From the NCBI RefSeq assembly GCF_023898865.1, contig NZ_JAGSOV010000034.1:62001-126000 (forward strand): a DNA stretch of 64,000 nt, given 5' to 3'. The translations under genes and the position numbers were made by a program. Of this stretch, positions 44,793-53,003 are shown in pieces. Positions within the stretch are counted from its first letter, which is position 1. Every line of letters starts with the position of its first letter. Origin of the DNA: Pseudonocardia humida. Its GTDB lineage: Bacteria > Actinomycetota > Actinomycetes > Mycobacteriales > Pseudonocardiaceae. Below the pieces are notes generated by a model. The model was not told the origin of the DNA. It worked only from the letters and a program-made list of their open reading frames with translations, and searched no databases.

Positions 44793-44966
44793 CACGACGG
44801 CATCGTTCCGACCACCACTCCCACCCGGACCCGCGCCCTCACCGTAGTGGCCACCGGGTCCGGCCGATCCCGCCGCCGTTCCACGCCCCGGGTTCCGGGC
44901 CCGATCGGGGGCGCCCGACCGGTCCTGCACGGCGGCCGCGCCGAGCCCGACGACCAGCTGGAGCGC

Positions 44967-44987
44967 TGTTGCCTATATATGGCAACA
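44967..44987. promoter_or_regulatory. Long perfect palindrome at the threonine-aldolase-like promoter
   Basis: TGTTGCC-TATATAT-GGCAACA has perfect 7-base arms and an AT core that is itself nearly symmetric. It is the most AT-rich point for kilobases and lies 15 bases before GTG 45002. It therefore probably combines a promoter -10 region and a repressor site. The regulator is not evident. The AraC-like gene at 46143 is one candidate. Confidence 0.65.
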
Positions 44988-45001
44988 AGTACGCTCCTGG
45001 G

Positions 45002-46078
45002 GTGACCGCCGCCCCGATCCGCCGCTCGCTGTTCCTGCACGCGCCGATCCGGCGGATGCCGCACGACGTCCTGCGCCGGGTGCTCGACCACCTGCCCGCC
45101 GACACGCCACCGGACGGCCCCGACGGGCCGGTCGCGGTGCTGGAGCGGCGCATCGCCGGGCTGCTCGGCACGCCGTCCGCGCTGTTCTTACCGAGCGGCA
45201 CCATGGCCCAGCAGGTGGCGCTGCGCGTGCACGCCGAGCGGCGCGGGCGCCGGGCCTTCGCCGCCCACCCGCAGACCCACCTCGCGGTGTGGGAGGGCCA
45301 GGGGCACGCCGTCGTGCACGGGCTGCGCCTGCACCCCGTGGGCGACCGCAACGCCCCCCTCACCCTCGAGGCGCTGGCCGAGGTGGCCGAGCCGCTGGCC
45401 GCGCTGGTGCTGGAGCTGCCCCAGCGCGACCTCGGCGGCCGGCTGCCGGGCTGGGCCGAGCTCACCGCGCAGGTGGCCTGGGCCCGCGACCGCGGCGCCG
45501 CCGCCCACCTCGACGGCGCCCGGCTGTGGGAGGCGCAGACCGGCTACGACCGGCCGCTGAGCGAGATCGCCGGGCTGTTCGACTCGGTGTACGTCTCGCT
45601 CTACAAGGGCCTGCAGGGCGCCCGCGGCGCCGTCCTCGCCGGGGACGACGAGCTGGTCGCGCACGCCGACGTGTGGCGCAGGCGGCTCGGCGGGCGCATC
45701 CCGGACGCCTGGCCGCTGGCCGCCGTCGCGCTGCTCGGGCTCGACGAGCTGCTGCCCCGGATGCCCGCCTTCCGCGACCACGCGGTCGCGCTCGCCGCCG
45801 CCCTCAACGCCGACGGCGCGGCCCGCACGGTCCCCGAGGTGCCCCCCACTCCCCTGTTCCACGTCCACCTGCCCGCCGCCCCGGGAGCCGTGGAACGCGC
45901 GCACGCCGAGCTGCTCGCCGAGACCGGCGTCCAGCTCTTCGGCTACCTGCGCTCCGCCCCCGACCCCGGCCGCTGCTCGTTCGAGGTCAGCGTGGGCGAG
46001 AACGCCGTGGAACTGGCCCCGGACGAGGTCGCCGCGCTGGTCCGCGAGCTGGTCACCCGGGCCGCGGCGCGCGCGTGA
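45002..46078 (+). CDS. Threonine aldolase/beta-eliminating lyase family PLP enzyme
   Basis: 358 residues from GTG 45002. Starting at TTG 44969 would translate the palindrome. The large domain has SALFLPSGTMAQQVALRVHA, RGAAAHLDGARLWEAQTGYD with the cofactor-ring aspartate, and SVYVSLYKGLQGARGAVLAG with the PLP lysine. The small domain ends with RCSFEVSVGENAVEL. Relatives split L-threonine or other beta-hydroxy amino acids into glycine and aldehyde. The upstream palindrome predicts tight regulation. Confidence 0.85.
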   Translation: MTAAPIRRSLFLHAPIRRMPHDVLRRVLDHLPADTPPDGPDGPVAVLERRIAGLLGTPSALFLPSGTMAQQVALRVHAERRGRRAFAAHPQTHLAVWEGQGHAVVHGLRLHPVGDRNAPLTLEALAEVAEPLAALVLELPQRDLGGRLPGWAELTAQVAWARDRGAAAHLDGARLWEAQTGYDRPLSEIAGLFDSVYVSLYKGLQGARGAVLAGDDELVAHADVWRRRLGGRIPDAWPLAAVALLGLDELLPRMPAFRDHAVALAAALNADGAARTVPEVPPTPLFHVHLPAAPGAVERAHAELLAETGVQLFGYLRSAPDPGRCSFEVSVGENAVELAPDEVAALVRELVTRAAARA

Positions 46079-46142
46079 CTCCCCCACCGGGTCGAGCGGC
46101 GGATCTGCGAGCCTGCGCGCCGTCGAGGGCGACACTGGTGGT

Positions 46143-47033
46143 GTGTCGGTCTCCTTGCGCGCCCGTGCCGCGACCACGGGGTGGACCTCGCTGGTCCGCG
46201 AGTACCGCCCGACGACCCGCACGGCACGCCACGTGGCGGCCACCTGGGAGGGCGAGCCGGGCCGCGACGGGTGGCTGCGGCTGCTGCCGGACGGGTGCGT
46301 CGACGTCTGGTGGGACGGCGAAGCGCTCGGGGTGACGTGGGCGGGTGAGCAGCCGCTGCGCGTGCGCCTGCGCGCGGCGGTGCCGAGCGTCGGGGTGCGC
46401 CTGCGCTGCGGGACCGCGGCGGCGGTGCTGTCCGGGGCGGTCTGGGACCAGCCGGGACGCAGCATCCCGGTGGCCGACCTCCTCGGCGGCCGCGCCGGCG
46501 TGTCCGAGGTCGAGCAGCGGTTGCGGACGGCGGGGGGACCGGCCCGTCGACGCGCCGTGCTCGAGCAGTGGATCGGCGATCGGACGGCCGCCGGCGCGGG
46601 CGGATCCGGCGCGGCCGAGCCGCGGCTGGCCGCCGTGGTGGGATCGCTGGGCGTACCGGGCGCTCGCGTGCCGGACGTGGCCTCGACGGTGGGGCTCGGT
46701 GAGCGCACGGTGCGCCGGCAGATCAGGGCCGCCGTGGGGCTGGGGCCCAAGTCGCTGCACCGGGTGCTGCGCTTCCAGGCGTTCCTGGCCCGCCTCGAGC
46801 ACGTCCTCGCCGGCCGCGAGTCGCTGGCCGCGGCGGCGGCCCGGGTCGGCTACGTCGACCAGGCCCACCTCGGGCACGAGTGCCGCAGGCTCTCCGGGTC
46901 CACCCCGGCCGAGCTGCTCGTCGCCTACCGCCGCGCGGGGCCGGGGCATGGCCGGATTCCACAAGACCAGGACGCCGGCGGCGGTGACGCTGGGGCGGTG
47001 ACCAGTCGCCGTCCCAGCCGGAGGTCCGCATGA
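46143..47033 (+). CDS. AraC-family transcriptional regulator
   Basis: 296 residues. The N-terminal domain (GWLRLLPDGCVDVWWDGEAL near 45) is the DUF6597-like input domain of AraC regulators, and the double helix-turn-helix lies at 190-275. It contains VPDVASTVGLGERTVRRQIR, then VGLGPKSLHRVLRFQAFLAR and VGYVDQAHLGHECRRLSGST with PAELL. The last 30 residues are low complexity. Its TGA overlaps the next ATG (ATGA), so it is coupled to a thioesterase gene. Confidence 0.87.
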   Translation: MSVSLRARAATTGWTSLVREYRPTTRTARHVAATWEGEPGRDGWLRLLPDGCVDVWWDGEALGVTWAGEQPLRVRLRAAVPSVGVRLRCGTAAAVLSGAVWDQPGRSIPVADLLGGRAGVSEVEQRLRTAGGPARRRAVLEQWIGDRTAAGAGGSGAAEPRLAAVVGSLGVPGARVPDVASTVGLGERTVRRQIRAAVGLGPKSLHRVLRFQAFLARLEHVLAGRESLAAAAARVGYVDQAHLGHECRRLSGSTPAELLVAYRRAGPGHGRIPQDQDAGGGDAGAVTSRRPSRRSA

Positions 47034-47554
47034 CGCCCGATCCGCAGTCCCGGTCCGACCCCGCCGCCGACCCCACCGTCCCGCCCGCGCCGGAGGCCCG
47101 CGGTGCCGCCCTCGCCGAGGCCGTCGACGAGGAATGGGCGTTCCGGGTCGTGGTCGCGGTGCGCAGCGACGACCTCGACCCCAACGGTCACGTCCGCGGG
47201 TCGGCGTACCTGGCCTACGGCGACCACGCGCGCTGGGCCGCGCTCGACGCGGCCGGCGTCGAGCCGGCCGACCTGCGGGCGCGCCGCATCGGGCCGGTCA
47301 ACCTGGAGACCACCCTGCGCTACCACCGCGAGCTGCGCCCCCACGACGCGGTCGAGGTCGTCACCGCGTTCGAGTGGGGCACCGGCCGGACCAGCCGCGT
47401 GCGCCAGCAGCTGCGCCGCGGCGACGGCGTGCTGGCCGCGGAGGTCAGCAGCGTCGGCGGCCTGCTGGACCTCGACACCCGGCGGCTGCTGCCCGACCCG
47501 GGCCGCTACTGGCTGGCCATCGCCGCCCGTCCCGAACTGCTCGGGCTGGGGTGA
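47030..47554 (+). CDS. Hotdog-fold acyl-CoA thioesterase
   Basis: 174 residues with a disordered proline-rich N terminus. The 4HBT core is VRSDDLDPNGHVRGSAYLAY near residue 45 (Asp and Asn in the usual D-x-N/x-G-H pattern), then GDHARWAALDAAGVEP and NLETTLRYHRELRPHDAVEV. It should hydrolyse an acyl-CoA such as a 4-hydroxybenzoyl- or medium-chain ester. It starts inside the stop of the AraC gene. Confidence 0.82.
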   Translation: MTPDPQSRSDPAADPTVPPAPEARGAALAEAVDEEWAFRVVVAVRSDDLDPNGHVRGSAYLAYGDHARWAALDAAGVEPADLRARRIGPVNLETTLRYHRELRPHDAVEVVTAFEWGTGRTSRVRQQLRRGDGVLAAEVSSVGGLLDLDTRRLLPDPGRYWLAIAARPELLGLG

Positions 47555-47558
47555 GCGA

Positions 47559-47585
47559 GCCGCCCTCGCCCGGCTGCCGGGCGGC
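47559..47585. terminator. Hairpin between convergent thioesterase and aminotransferase genes
   Basis: GCCGCCC (47559-47565) and GGGCGGC (47579-47585) form a 7-bp perfect stem around a 13-base loop. The neighbouring genes converge here (stops at 47554 and 47604), so it may end both transcripts. Confidence 0.5.
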
Positions 47586-47603
47586 GCGCACCACGCCGGG
47601 CAC

Positions 47604-48632
47604 TCAGCTCGCCCCGTGCAGCGCGCGCAGCGCCCGGTCCACATCGGACTGGGTGTTGTACAGCGCGAAGGCGAGGCGAGCGCCGCATGCGAGGGAGGTG
47701 GCGACGACCCCGGCGGCGGCCAGCCGATCGTCCGCGTCATCGCCCGGCACCGACACGATCGCCGAGCCGCCCGGACCCATCCCCAGGCCCTCCCGGAACG
47801 CGTCGGCCAGGCCGACGCAGTGGGCGTGCACGGCGGCCCGGTCGAGGCCGGCCACCCACGGCACGCTGACCCCGGCACCGGCCAGCACCAGCATCGACGA
47901 CCACAGGTCGAGCCGGCGCGCGTCGCGGGCCAGCCGGACCGGCAGGCCGTAGGCGCTGTCCCACGGCTGCTCCGCGGCGCTCCAGCCGGCCAGGTGCGGC
48001 ACCGGGTCGAGGTCGGGACCGAGCGCCAGCCAGGCCGCGCCACGGGGAGCCAGCAGCCACTTGTAGCCCGCCGCCACCACCGCGTCGGCCCAGGACAGGT
48101 CGGCGTCGAGCCGACCCAGCGACTGGGTCGCGTCGAGCACCACCCGGCATCCTGCGGCGCGCGCGGCGCGCAGCGCGTCGAGGTCGACGACCCGCCCGTC
48201 GGCGGACTGCGCCACGCTCACCGCGACCACGTCGTAGCCGGCGGCGCGCTCGCCCAGCCGCTCCAGCGGCGCCTCATCGACGGTCACCCCGCGGCCCCGC
48301 TGGACGGCGAACGGCCAGCTCACGCTGGTGAACTCGCCCTCGGCGACGAGCACCGCGGCCCGGTCGGGCACGTCGGCGGCGATCAGTCCGACCAGCGCCG
48401 AGACGGCGGGGCCCAGCGCCACCCGGTCGGCGGGGAAACCGGTGAGCGCGGCGACCGCCGCTCGGGTGGCGGCGACCGCGTCCTCGAACCCCGCCCAGTC
48501 CACGGCGCCCCCGCGCCAGTCGTGCACCGCGGCGGTCACGGCGGCGACCGCGGACGCCGGCGGGACACCCGAACCGGCCGAGTCGAGGTAGCCGTCGGGG
48601 ACGTCGAACCCCTCGCCGAAGGCCTGGCGCAC
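47604..48632 (-). CDS. Class V aminotransferase family PLP enzyme
   Basis: 342 residues from GTG 48632 (48650 is possible). The pattern DGYLDSAGSGVPPASAVAAV opens it. Then ALTGFPADRVALGPAVSALV, the cofactor aspartate in RVVLDATQSLGRLDADLSWA, and ADAVVAAGYKWLLAPRGAAW with the Schiff-base lysine follow. These are class V motifs shared by cysteine desulfurase-like and kynureninase-like enzymes. No active-site cysteine loop is clear, so a desulfurase is not implied. The substrate is unknown. Confidence 0.85.
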   Translation of the reverse strand: MRQAFGEGFDVPDGYLDSAGSGVPPASAVAAVTAAVHDWRGGAVDWAGFEDAVAATRAAVAALTGFPADRVALGPAVSALVGLIAADVPDRAAVLVAEGEFTSVSWPFAVQRGRGVTVDEAPLERLGERAAGYDVVAVSVAQSADGRVVDLDALRAARAAGCRVVLDATQSLGRLDADLSWADAVVAAGYKWLLAPRGAAWLALGPDLDPVPHLAGWSAAEQPWDSAYGLPVRLARDARRLDLWSSMLVLAGAGVSVPWVAGLDRAAVHAHCVGLADAFREGLGMGPGGSAIVSVPGDDADDRLAAAGVVATSLACGARLAFALYNTQSDVDRALRALHGAS

Positions 48633-48697
48633 ACCGGACCCTAACCCCACCGTGTCGGAGGAAGGTCGGGCGAAGGCCGATCAGTAGCATCCCCGGC

Positions 48698-49495
48698 GTG
48701 CCCGACGACATCGACACGTCCATGCCGCACGAAGCGCGGGTCTACGACTACCTGCTGGGCGGGAAGGACAACTACGCCGTCGACCGCGCGGCCGGGGACC
48801 AGATCCTGCAGGTGACGCCGCAGATGCCGGTGTGGGCCAGGCACAACCGGGCGTTCCTCAACCGCGCCGTCGGGTTCGTCGCGGGCCAGGGGATCGACCA
48901 GTTCCTCGACATCGGGACCGGGCTGCCCACCGTGGCCAACACGCACGAGGCGGCGCACCGGGTGAACCCCGATGCGCGCGTGGTCTACGTCGACTACGAC
49001 CCGATCGTCCTGGCCCACGCCCAGGCGCTGCTGGATCCGGGGGGCACCACCGCCTACATCGAGAGCGACCTGCGCGAGCCCGCCCGGCTGCTCGCCGAGG
49101 CCGAGCGGTTCCTCGACCTCGCCCGGCCGACCGCGGTCATGCTGGTGGCCGTCCTGCACCACATCCGCGACGACGAGGCGCCGGAGGAGCACGTGCGCGC
49201 GCTGCTGGACGCCGTGCCGGTGGGCTCGTACCTGGTGCTGAGCCACGCCACCTACGACTTCCTCGACCCGGAGGACGCCCGCGCGCTGCACGACGTGCTC
49301 GGCAGTTCGCCGATGACGTTCCGGGCCCGGACCCGCGAGGAGATCGAGCGCGCGTTCCTGACCGGCCTGGAGGTCGTCGAGCCGGGCCTGGTCGCCACGA
49401 CCGACTGGCGGATCGAGGACGGCGACATCGGGTCCGCCCCGGACACCACCCGCGCCGGGCACTGGGCCGTGGTGGCGCGCAAGACGCGCGCCTGA
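48698..49495 (+). CDS. Methyltransf_19 (DUF574)-family SAM-dependent methyltransferase
   Basis: 265 residues. It begins with PHEARVYDYLLGGKDNYAVD near residue 11, the family signature, and RHNRAFLNRAVGFVAGQGID. The SAM site is QFLDIGTGLPTVANTHEAAH, with VVYVDYDPIVLAHAQALL after it and VLHHIRDDEAP later. Such enzymes are strikingly abundant in Streptomyces, Pseudonocardia and their relatives. Their substrates are unknown. A second copy is at 53004-53780. Confidence 0.88.
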   Translation: MPDDIDTSMPHEARVYDYLLGGKDNYAVDRAAGDQILQVTPQMPVWARHNRAFLNRAVGFVAGQGIDQFLDIGTGLPTVANTHEAAHRVNPDARVVYVDYDPIVLAHAQALLDPGGTTAYIESDLREPARLLAEAERFLDLARPTAVMLVAVLHHIRDDEAPEEHVRALLDAVPVGSYLVLSHATYDFLDPEDARALHDVLGSSPMTFRARTREEIERAFLTGLEVVEPGLVATTDWRIEDGDIGSAPDTTRAGHWAVVARKTRA

Positions 49496-49540
49496 TCGGC
49501 CCCGACGGCGGTGCGCTCGCCGCGCCGGCCGTCGTCGGGG

Positions 49541-49562
49541 GATCTGTACGCAGATCTACGTA
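49541..49562. promoter_or_regulatory. Overlapping palindromes upstream of the unknown-DyP operon
   Basis: GATCTG-TACG-CAGATC (49541-49556) is perfect, and TACGCAGATCTACGTA (49547-49562) adds TACG/CGTA arms that end in a perfect TACGTA. It lies 90 bases before GTG 49652. It is a likely operator, for a regulator not identified. Confidence 0.55.
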
Positions 49563-49651
49563 CTGGAGCCCGCCCCACCACGGTGCTTTGATGATCCTCA
49601 CCACCGGCCGGCCGGGTCCCGGATCCCGCACCCCTCCTGGAGGAGGCAGCT

Positions 49652-50872
49652 GTGCCCTACGACGTCCCCGGCCGTGCCGACGACCTCGCGCCCGGTCTCG
49701 TGAAGAGCTGGAACGACCGGATCGCCGCGGAGTTCGCCCGGCTCGAGCCGTCCTTCGGGAGCCGGTTCTTCAGCATCGACCCGGTGGCCGTCGGGTCGAC
49801 CGCGCGCGTCCCGGTGACCTGGTTCGGCGACCCGGCCGAGCCGGCGTTCTGCCTCGGCGCCGCGGCGGCGCAGCGGCTCTCGGACTGGGACGAGCGGGGC
49901 CGGGCCGTGCTGCACAACGAGTACTGCGAGTACGCCGCGGTCCGGGCCGTCGACGCGGACGGGCGGCGCCGGCTCAAGCGGGTCCAGGTCACCACGGAGC
50001 TGCGGGAGTACTGGGTGACGCTCGCCCGCTCCTCCCCCGACGCGGTGCGCGGCCTCGTCACCGGGATCACCGGGACCGAGCCCGCCTGGACCGACTTGTA
50101 CGGCGTCGCCGATCCCACCGCCCTCAGCGAGGACGCGCGGGAGAGCGCCTTCGCGGCGCTGGTGGCGGGCGGCCAGCAGGGGCCGCCGAGCGGGCCGCTC
50201 AACACGCGCAACGCGCTGTTCATGAGCCACCCGATCAACGGTCTGGACGACCTGCTGTTCATCATCATGTTCGGGGCCCGGCCGCTGTTCACCGACCGGG
50301 CCGGGACGCTCGAACCCGCGACGAAGGAGCAGATCTTCCGCGAGAGCGGCAGCGAGCACCTGGCGTGCCGGCACGCCGACCCGGCTGCGGCGATGGCCGC
50401 GCACGGGGCGGCCGTCTCGGGGCGGACCGTCGGGTTCGCCGACCCCCTCGGCATGTACATCCAGTCGTTCGCCCGCGACGTGTTCCTCCTCGACGGCGCT
50501 CCGCTGCCCGACGGGTGGGTGCGCTTCAGCCGCGGCGACGAGGGCCTGCACCAGCGCCTCGAGGTCGGGCCGCCCGACGACGACCCGCGCTTCCTCGACG
50601 AGGCCGTGACGGCGGAGGGCGCCACCGACGAGCCCGTCGTCGGCGGGCACCAGATCGTGCGGCACGTCGAGGTCGGGCCGTTCGTGGTGGTCGGACCGCA
50701 GACCCCGCTGGCCGACGGCGAGCGGACCGTGCTCACCACCTCCGACGCCCCGATCGTCTGCCGCGAGGCCACCGTCTGCCAGAGCATCGAGCAGCTGCAG
50801 CGGGAATTCGACGCCGCGCACGCCGGCCCGCTGCGGCGGGTGGGCCCCCGCCGCACGGAACCGACCGGATGA
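49652..50872 (+). CDS. Uncharacterised 406-residue protein cotranslated with a DyP peroxidase
   Basis: GTG 49652 follows GGAGGAGGCAGCT. The sequence has no recognised domain. Notable parts are GRAVLHNEYCEYAAVRAVDA near residue 85, a QVTTELREYWVTLARSSPD that follows, NTRNALFMSHPINGLDDLLF near 185, SGSEHLACRHADPAAAM near 232 and GGHQIVRHVEVGPFVVVG late. The invariant-looking HNEYCEY and CRH clusters could bind a metal or haem. There is no signal peptide or membrane helix. The TGA overlaps the DyP ATG (ATGA), so the two products are probably made in fixed ratio and act together. Function is unknown. Confidence 0.75.
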   Translation: MPYDVPGRADDLAPGLVKSWNDRIAAEFARLEPSFGSRFFSIDPVAVGSTARVPVTWFGDPAEPAFCLGAAAAQRLSDWDERGRAVLHNEYCEYAAVRAVDADGRRRLKRVQVTTELREYWVTLARSSPDAVRGLVTGITGTEPAWTDLYGVADPTALSEDARESAFAALVAGGQQGPPSGPLNTRNALFMSHPINGLDDLLFIIMFGARPLFTDRAGTLEPATKEQIFRESGSEHLACRHADPAAAMAAHGAAVSGRTVGFADPLGMYIQSFARDVFLLDGAPLPDGWVRFSRGDEGLHQRLEVGPPDDDPRFLDEAVTAEGATDEPVVGGHQIVRHVEVGPFVVVGPQTPLADGERTVLTTSDAPIVCREATVCQSIEQLQREFDAAHAGPLRRVGPRRTEPTG

Positions 50873-52089
50873 CCCTGCAGGAGGGCGTCTACCACGCACC
50901 CGGTGCCCGACCCGGGCGTGCCCTCGTGTTGTTCTTCCTGCAGGCCGCACCCGGTGCCGATGCCGCAACGGTGGGCGCTGCGCTGCAGCGGTTGTGGAAC
51001 GTGTGGCGCGGGCTGGTCCGGGGCGCGGTGGTCGACCTCCCGGGGCACCCGGTGCCCGCCGACGCCCTCACGGTTCTCCTCGGCTACGGGCAGAAGGCGT
51101 TCACCCTGCCCGGGGCGCGGCGCGCGGTGCCCGCCGCGCTGCTGACCGGGTCGTTCCGCTCGCCGCAGCCGATGGGCGGCGGCCGGGTCGTCGTCGGCTC
51201 CGGCCTGTCCTACTCCCCGGAGGTGCGGCAGAACCCGGCGACCGAGGAGATCGCGGTGCAGGTCGTCGCGGAGACGCAGCTCGCGGTGAACCGCGTGGTC
51301 GTCGAGACGTGGAAGGCCACCCACGACGGCACCGATCCGGCCACCGGCGTCGCCCCGCTCACCCTGACCGCCTTCTACCAGGGGTTCCAGCGCGCCGACG
51401 GGCGGAGCTGGATCGACTTCCACGACGGGGTGTCGAACCTGCGCAGCGAGGAACGCGCCGGGGTCATCACGATCAAGCCGACCGGCGACGACGAGCAGGA
51501 CTGGCTGGTCGGGGGCACCTACCTCGCCTTCCTGCGCCTGTCGGTCGACCTCGCCCGGTGGCGCGGCATCGACCGCGCCGCGCAGGAGCTGCTGGTCGGT
51601 CGCGACAAGCTGACCGGGGCCCCGATCACCGCCGTCGGGGCGGACGGCCCGGTCACCGTCGCCGGCTGCCCGGTGGCCGGGACCACCGAGGTGATCGAGC
51701 CGGGCAACGAGGCGTTCCGCGAGCCGCCCGACGTGACCGATCCGGTGGTGGACCTCAGCCACGTGCAGCGGGCGAACCACCACGCGCGGCCCGCCTCCGA
51801 CGCCAGCAGCCTGCGCATCTTCCGGCAGGGCTACGAGTTCCTCGAGCCGCACGGTGCGGCCCCGGGCTTCCGCGCCGGGCTGAACTTCGTGAGCTTCCAG
51901 GACACCCCGGACCGCGTGGTGCGCATCCTGCGCCAGCCGACCTGGCTCGGCAGGACGAACTTCGGCGGCGACCCCGACGTGGACCCGGCCGCGGCCGCCG
52001 CGCTGCTGTCCGTCCAGGCCGGCGGGACGTACGTCGTGCCACCCGTGGACCCCGTGGAGCCCTTCCCGGGGGCGGGCATCTTCGCCTGA
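50869..52089 (+). CDS. Dyp-type peroxidase
   Basis: 406 residues. The two ferredoxin-like halves are visible. The second carries SWIDFHDGVSNLRSEERAGV, a variant of the GxxDG motif that keeps the distal Asp but has Asp in place of the first Gly. The proximal haem His 298 is in VDLSHVQRANHHARP and the distal Arg in SLRIFRQGYEFLEP. It ends FVSFQDTPDRVVRILRQPTW and a GTYVVPPV tail. No Tat signal is present, so it is cytoplasmic or an encapsulin cargo, but no encapsulin gene is nearby and the tail is not clearly a cargo peptide. It probably oxidises a substrate handled with the preceding unknown protein. Confidence 0.85.
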   Translation: MTLQEGVYHAPGARPGRALVLFFLQAAPGADAATVGAALQRLWNVWRGLVRGAVVDLPGHPVPADALTVLLGYGQKAFTLPGARRAVPAALLTGSFRSPQPMGGGRVVVGSGLSYSPEVRQNPATEEIAVQVVAETQLAVNRVVVETWKATHDGTDPATGVAPLTLTAFYQGFQRADGRSWIDFHDGVSNLRSEERAGVITIKPTGDDEQDWLVGGTYLAFLRLSVDLARWRGIDRAAQELLVGRDKLTGAPITAVGADGPVTVAGCPVAGTTEVIEPGNEAFREPPDVTDPVVDLSHVQRANHHARPASDASSLRIFRQGYEFLEPHGAAPGFRAGLNFVSFQDTPDRVVRILRQPTWLGRTNFGGDPDVDPAAAAALLSVQAGGTYVVPPVDPVEPFPGAGIFA

Positions 52090-52138
52090 GGCACCGCCCA
52101 CTCCCCCACCCGCGGCCAGGCGGCACACTCGGGGGACC

Positions 52139-52420
52139 ATGACCGAACCACCGCGGCGGATCGACGTGACCCGACTCCCCGACGACGTCGTGGAGTTCCT
52201 CGACGCCCTCGCCCCCGGCGCCGACCTCGTCATCACCCGCGACGGCGCGCCGATCGCGACGGTCCGCAGCACCGCGCCGGCCTTCGGCGCCACCGGCGAG
52301 CCGCACGCGGACCACCCGAAGGTGACCGTGGTGGCCACCGCCATGCGCTACCAGGGCCCGGTCCGGCGCATGCTGGACGCCGACGCCGAGGCCCACCTGA
52401 CCCCGGCCACCGTCCCCTGA
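52139..52420 (+). CDS. Phd/YefM-like orphan antitoxin-type protein
   Basis: 93 residues. The first half (IDVTRLPDDVVEFLDALAPG then ADLVITRDGAPIATVRST) is the Phd-type fold with the central DLVITRDGxPIA strand. The second half is a short linker and helix. No PIN or Doc toxin gene lies next to it, so it is an orphan antitoxin or a DNA-binding relic. ATG 52139 has no strong ribosome site. Confidence 0.65.
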   Translation: MTEPPRRIDVTRLPDDVVEFLDALAPGADLVITRDGAPIATVRSTAPAFGATGEPHADHPKVTVVATAMRYQGPVRRMLDADAEAHLTPATVP

Positions 52421-52443
52421 TCGTCGCGGACGCCCGGCGCCCC

Positions 52444-52863
52444 CTACGGCTCCTGAGCGGCCAGCCAGGCCGCCCTGCGGCGCGGCGACGCCTGCGAGAG
52501 CCAGGCGTCCTGGACGACCTCGAGCAGCTCCCGGCGGGTGAGCTCGCCGATCCGGCTCGCCCGCAGCAGGACCGAGGGGTGACCGTCGAAGTGCGGGGTC
52601 GTGAAGAACGGCGAGCCCTCGTCCTGGACCAGGGACTGCTTGTCCGACTCGGACGGCACCCAGAAGACGATGACGTCCGGGTACCGCTCCCCGGTCGCCG
52701 GATCGACGGCGTCGGGCCGCGGGGTGCGGAAGAACACGAACGACTTGCGGCCCACCTGGTAGACCGGGTTGCCCCGGGACCCGCGCTCGACCGTGACGTG
52801 GGGCATGCTCGACGCCATCTCGTGCACGTCCTCGACGCGGGCTCGGCGCTGCGACGCCGTCAT
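52444..52863 (-). CDS. MmcQ/YjbR-family protein
   Basis: 139 residues. The pattern VEDVHEMASSMPHVTVERGS, then NPVYQVGRKSFVFFRTPRPD, with HPSVLLRASRIGELTRREL and a late SPRRRAAW matches MmcQ/YjbR proteins. These have a CyaY-like fold and are suspected, without proof, to bind DNA. It is divergent from the second Methyltransf_19 gene by 140 bases. Confidence 0.8.
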   Translation of the reverse strand: MTASQRRARVEDVHEMASSMPHVTVERGSRGNPVYQVGRKSFVFFRTPRPDAVDPATGERYPDVIVFWVPSESDKQSLVQDEGSPFFTTPHFDGHPSVLLRASRIGELTRRELLEVVQDAWLSQASPRRRAAWLAAQEP

Positions 52864-53003
52864 GGCAGGAGTGTAGGCACCGACCCGACGACCGGCGGGC
52901 GCTCCCCGGGCACGCATCGGCGCGTTCCCGGGGTCGACCCGGATCGCCGCTGGCTAATGTTCCCCGGGTCGAGGTCGAACATCGAGAACGAAGGCGGGCG
53001 CGA

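Noticed and set aside
47030..47554. Thioesterase and AraC gene as part of a biosynthetic gene cluster
   Set aside because: No polyketide synthase, peptide synthetase or terpene genes are nearby. The genes look like ordinary catabolic or housekeeping functions.
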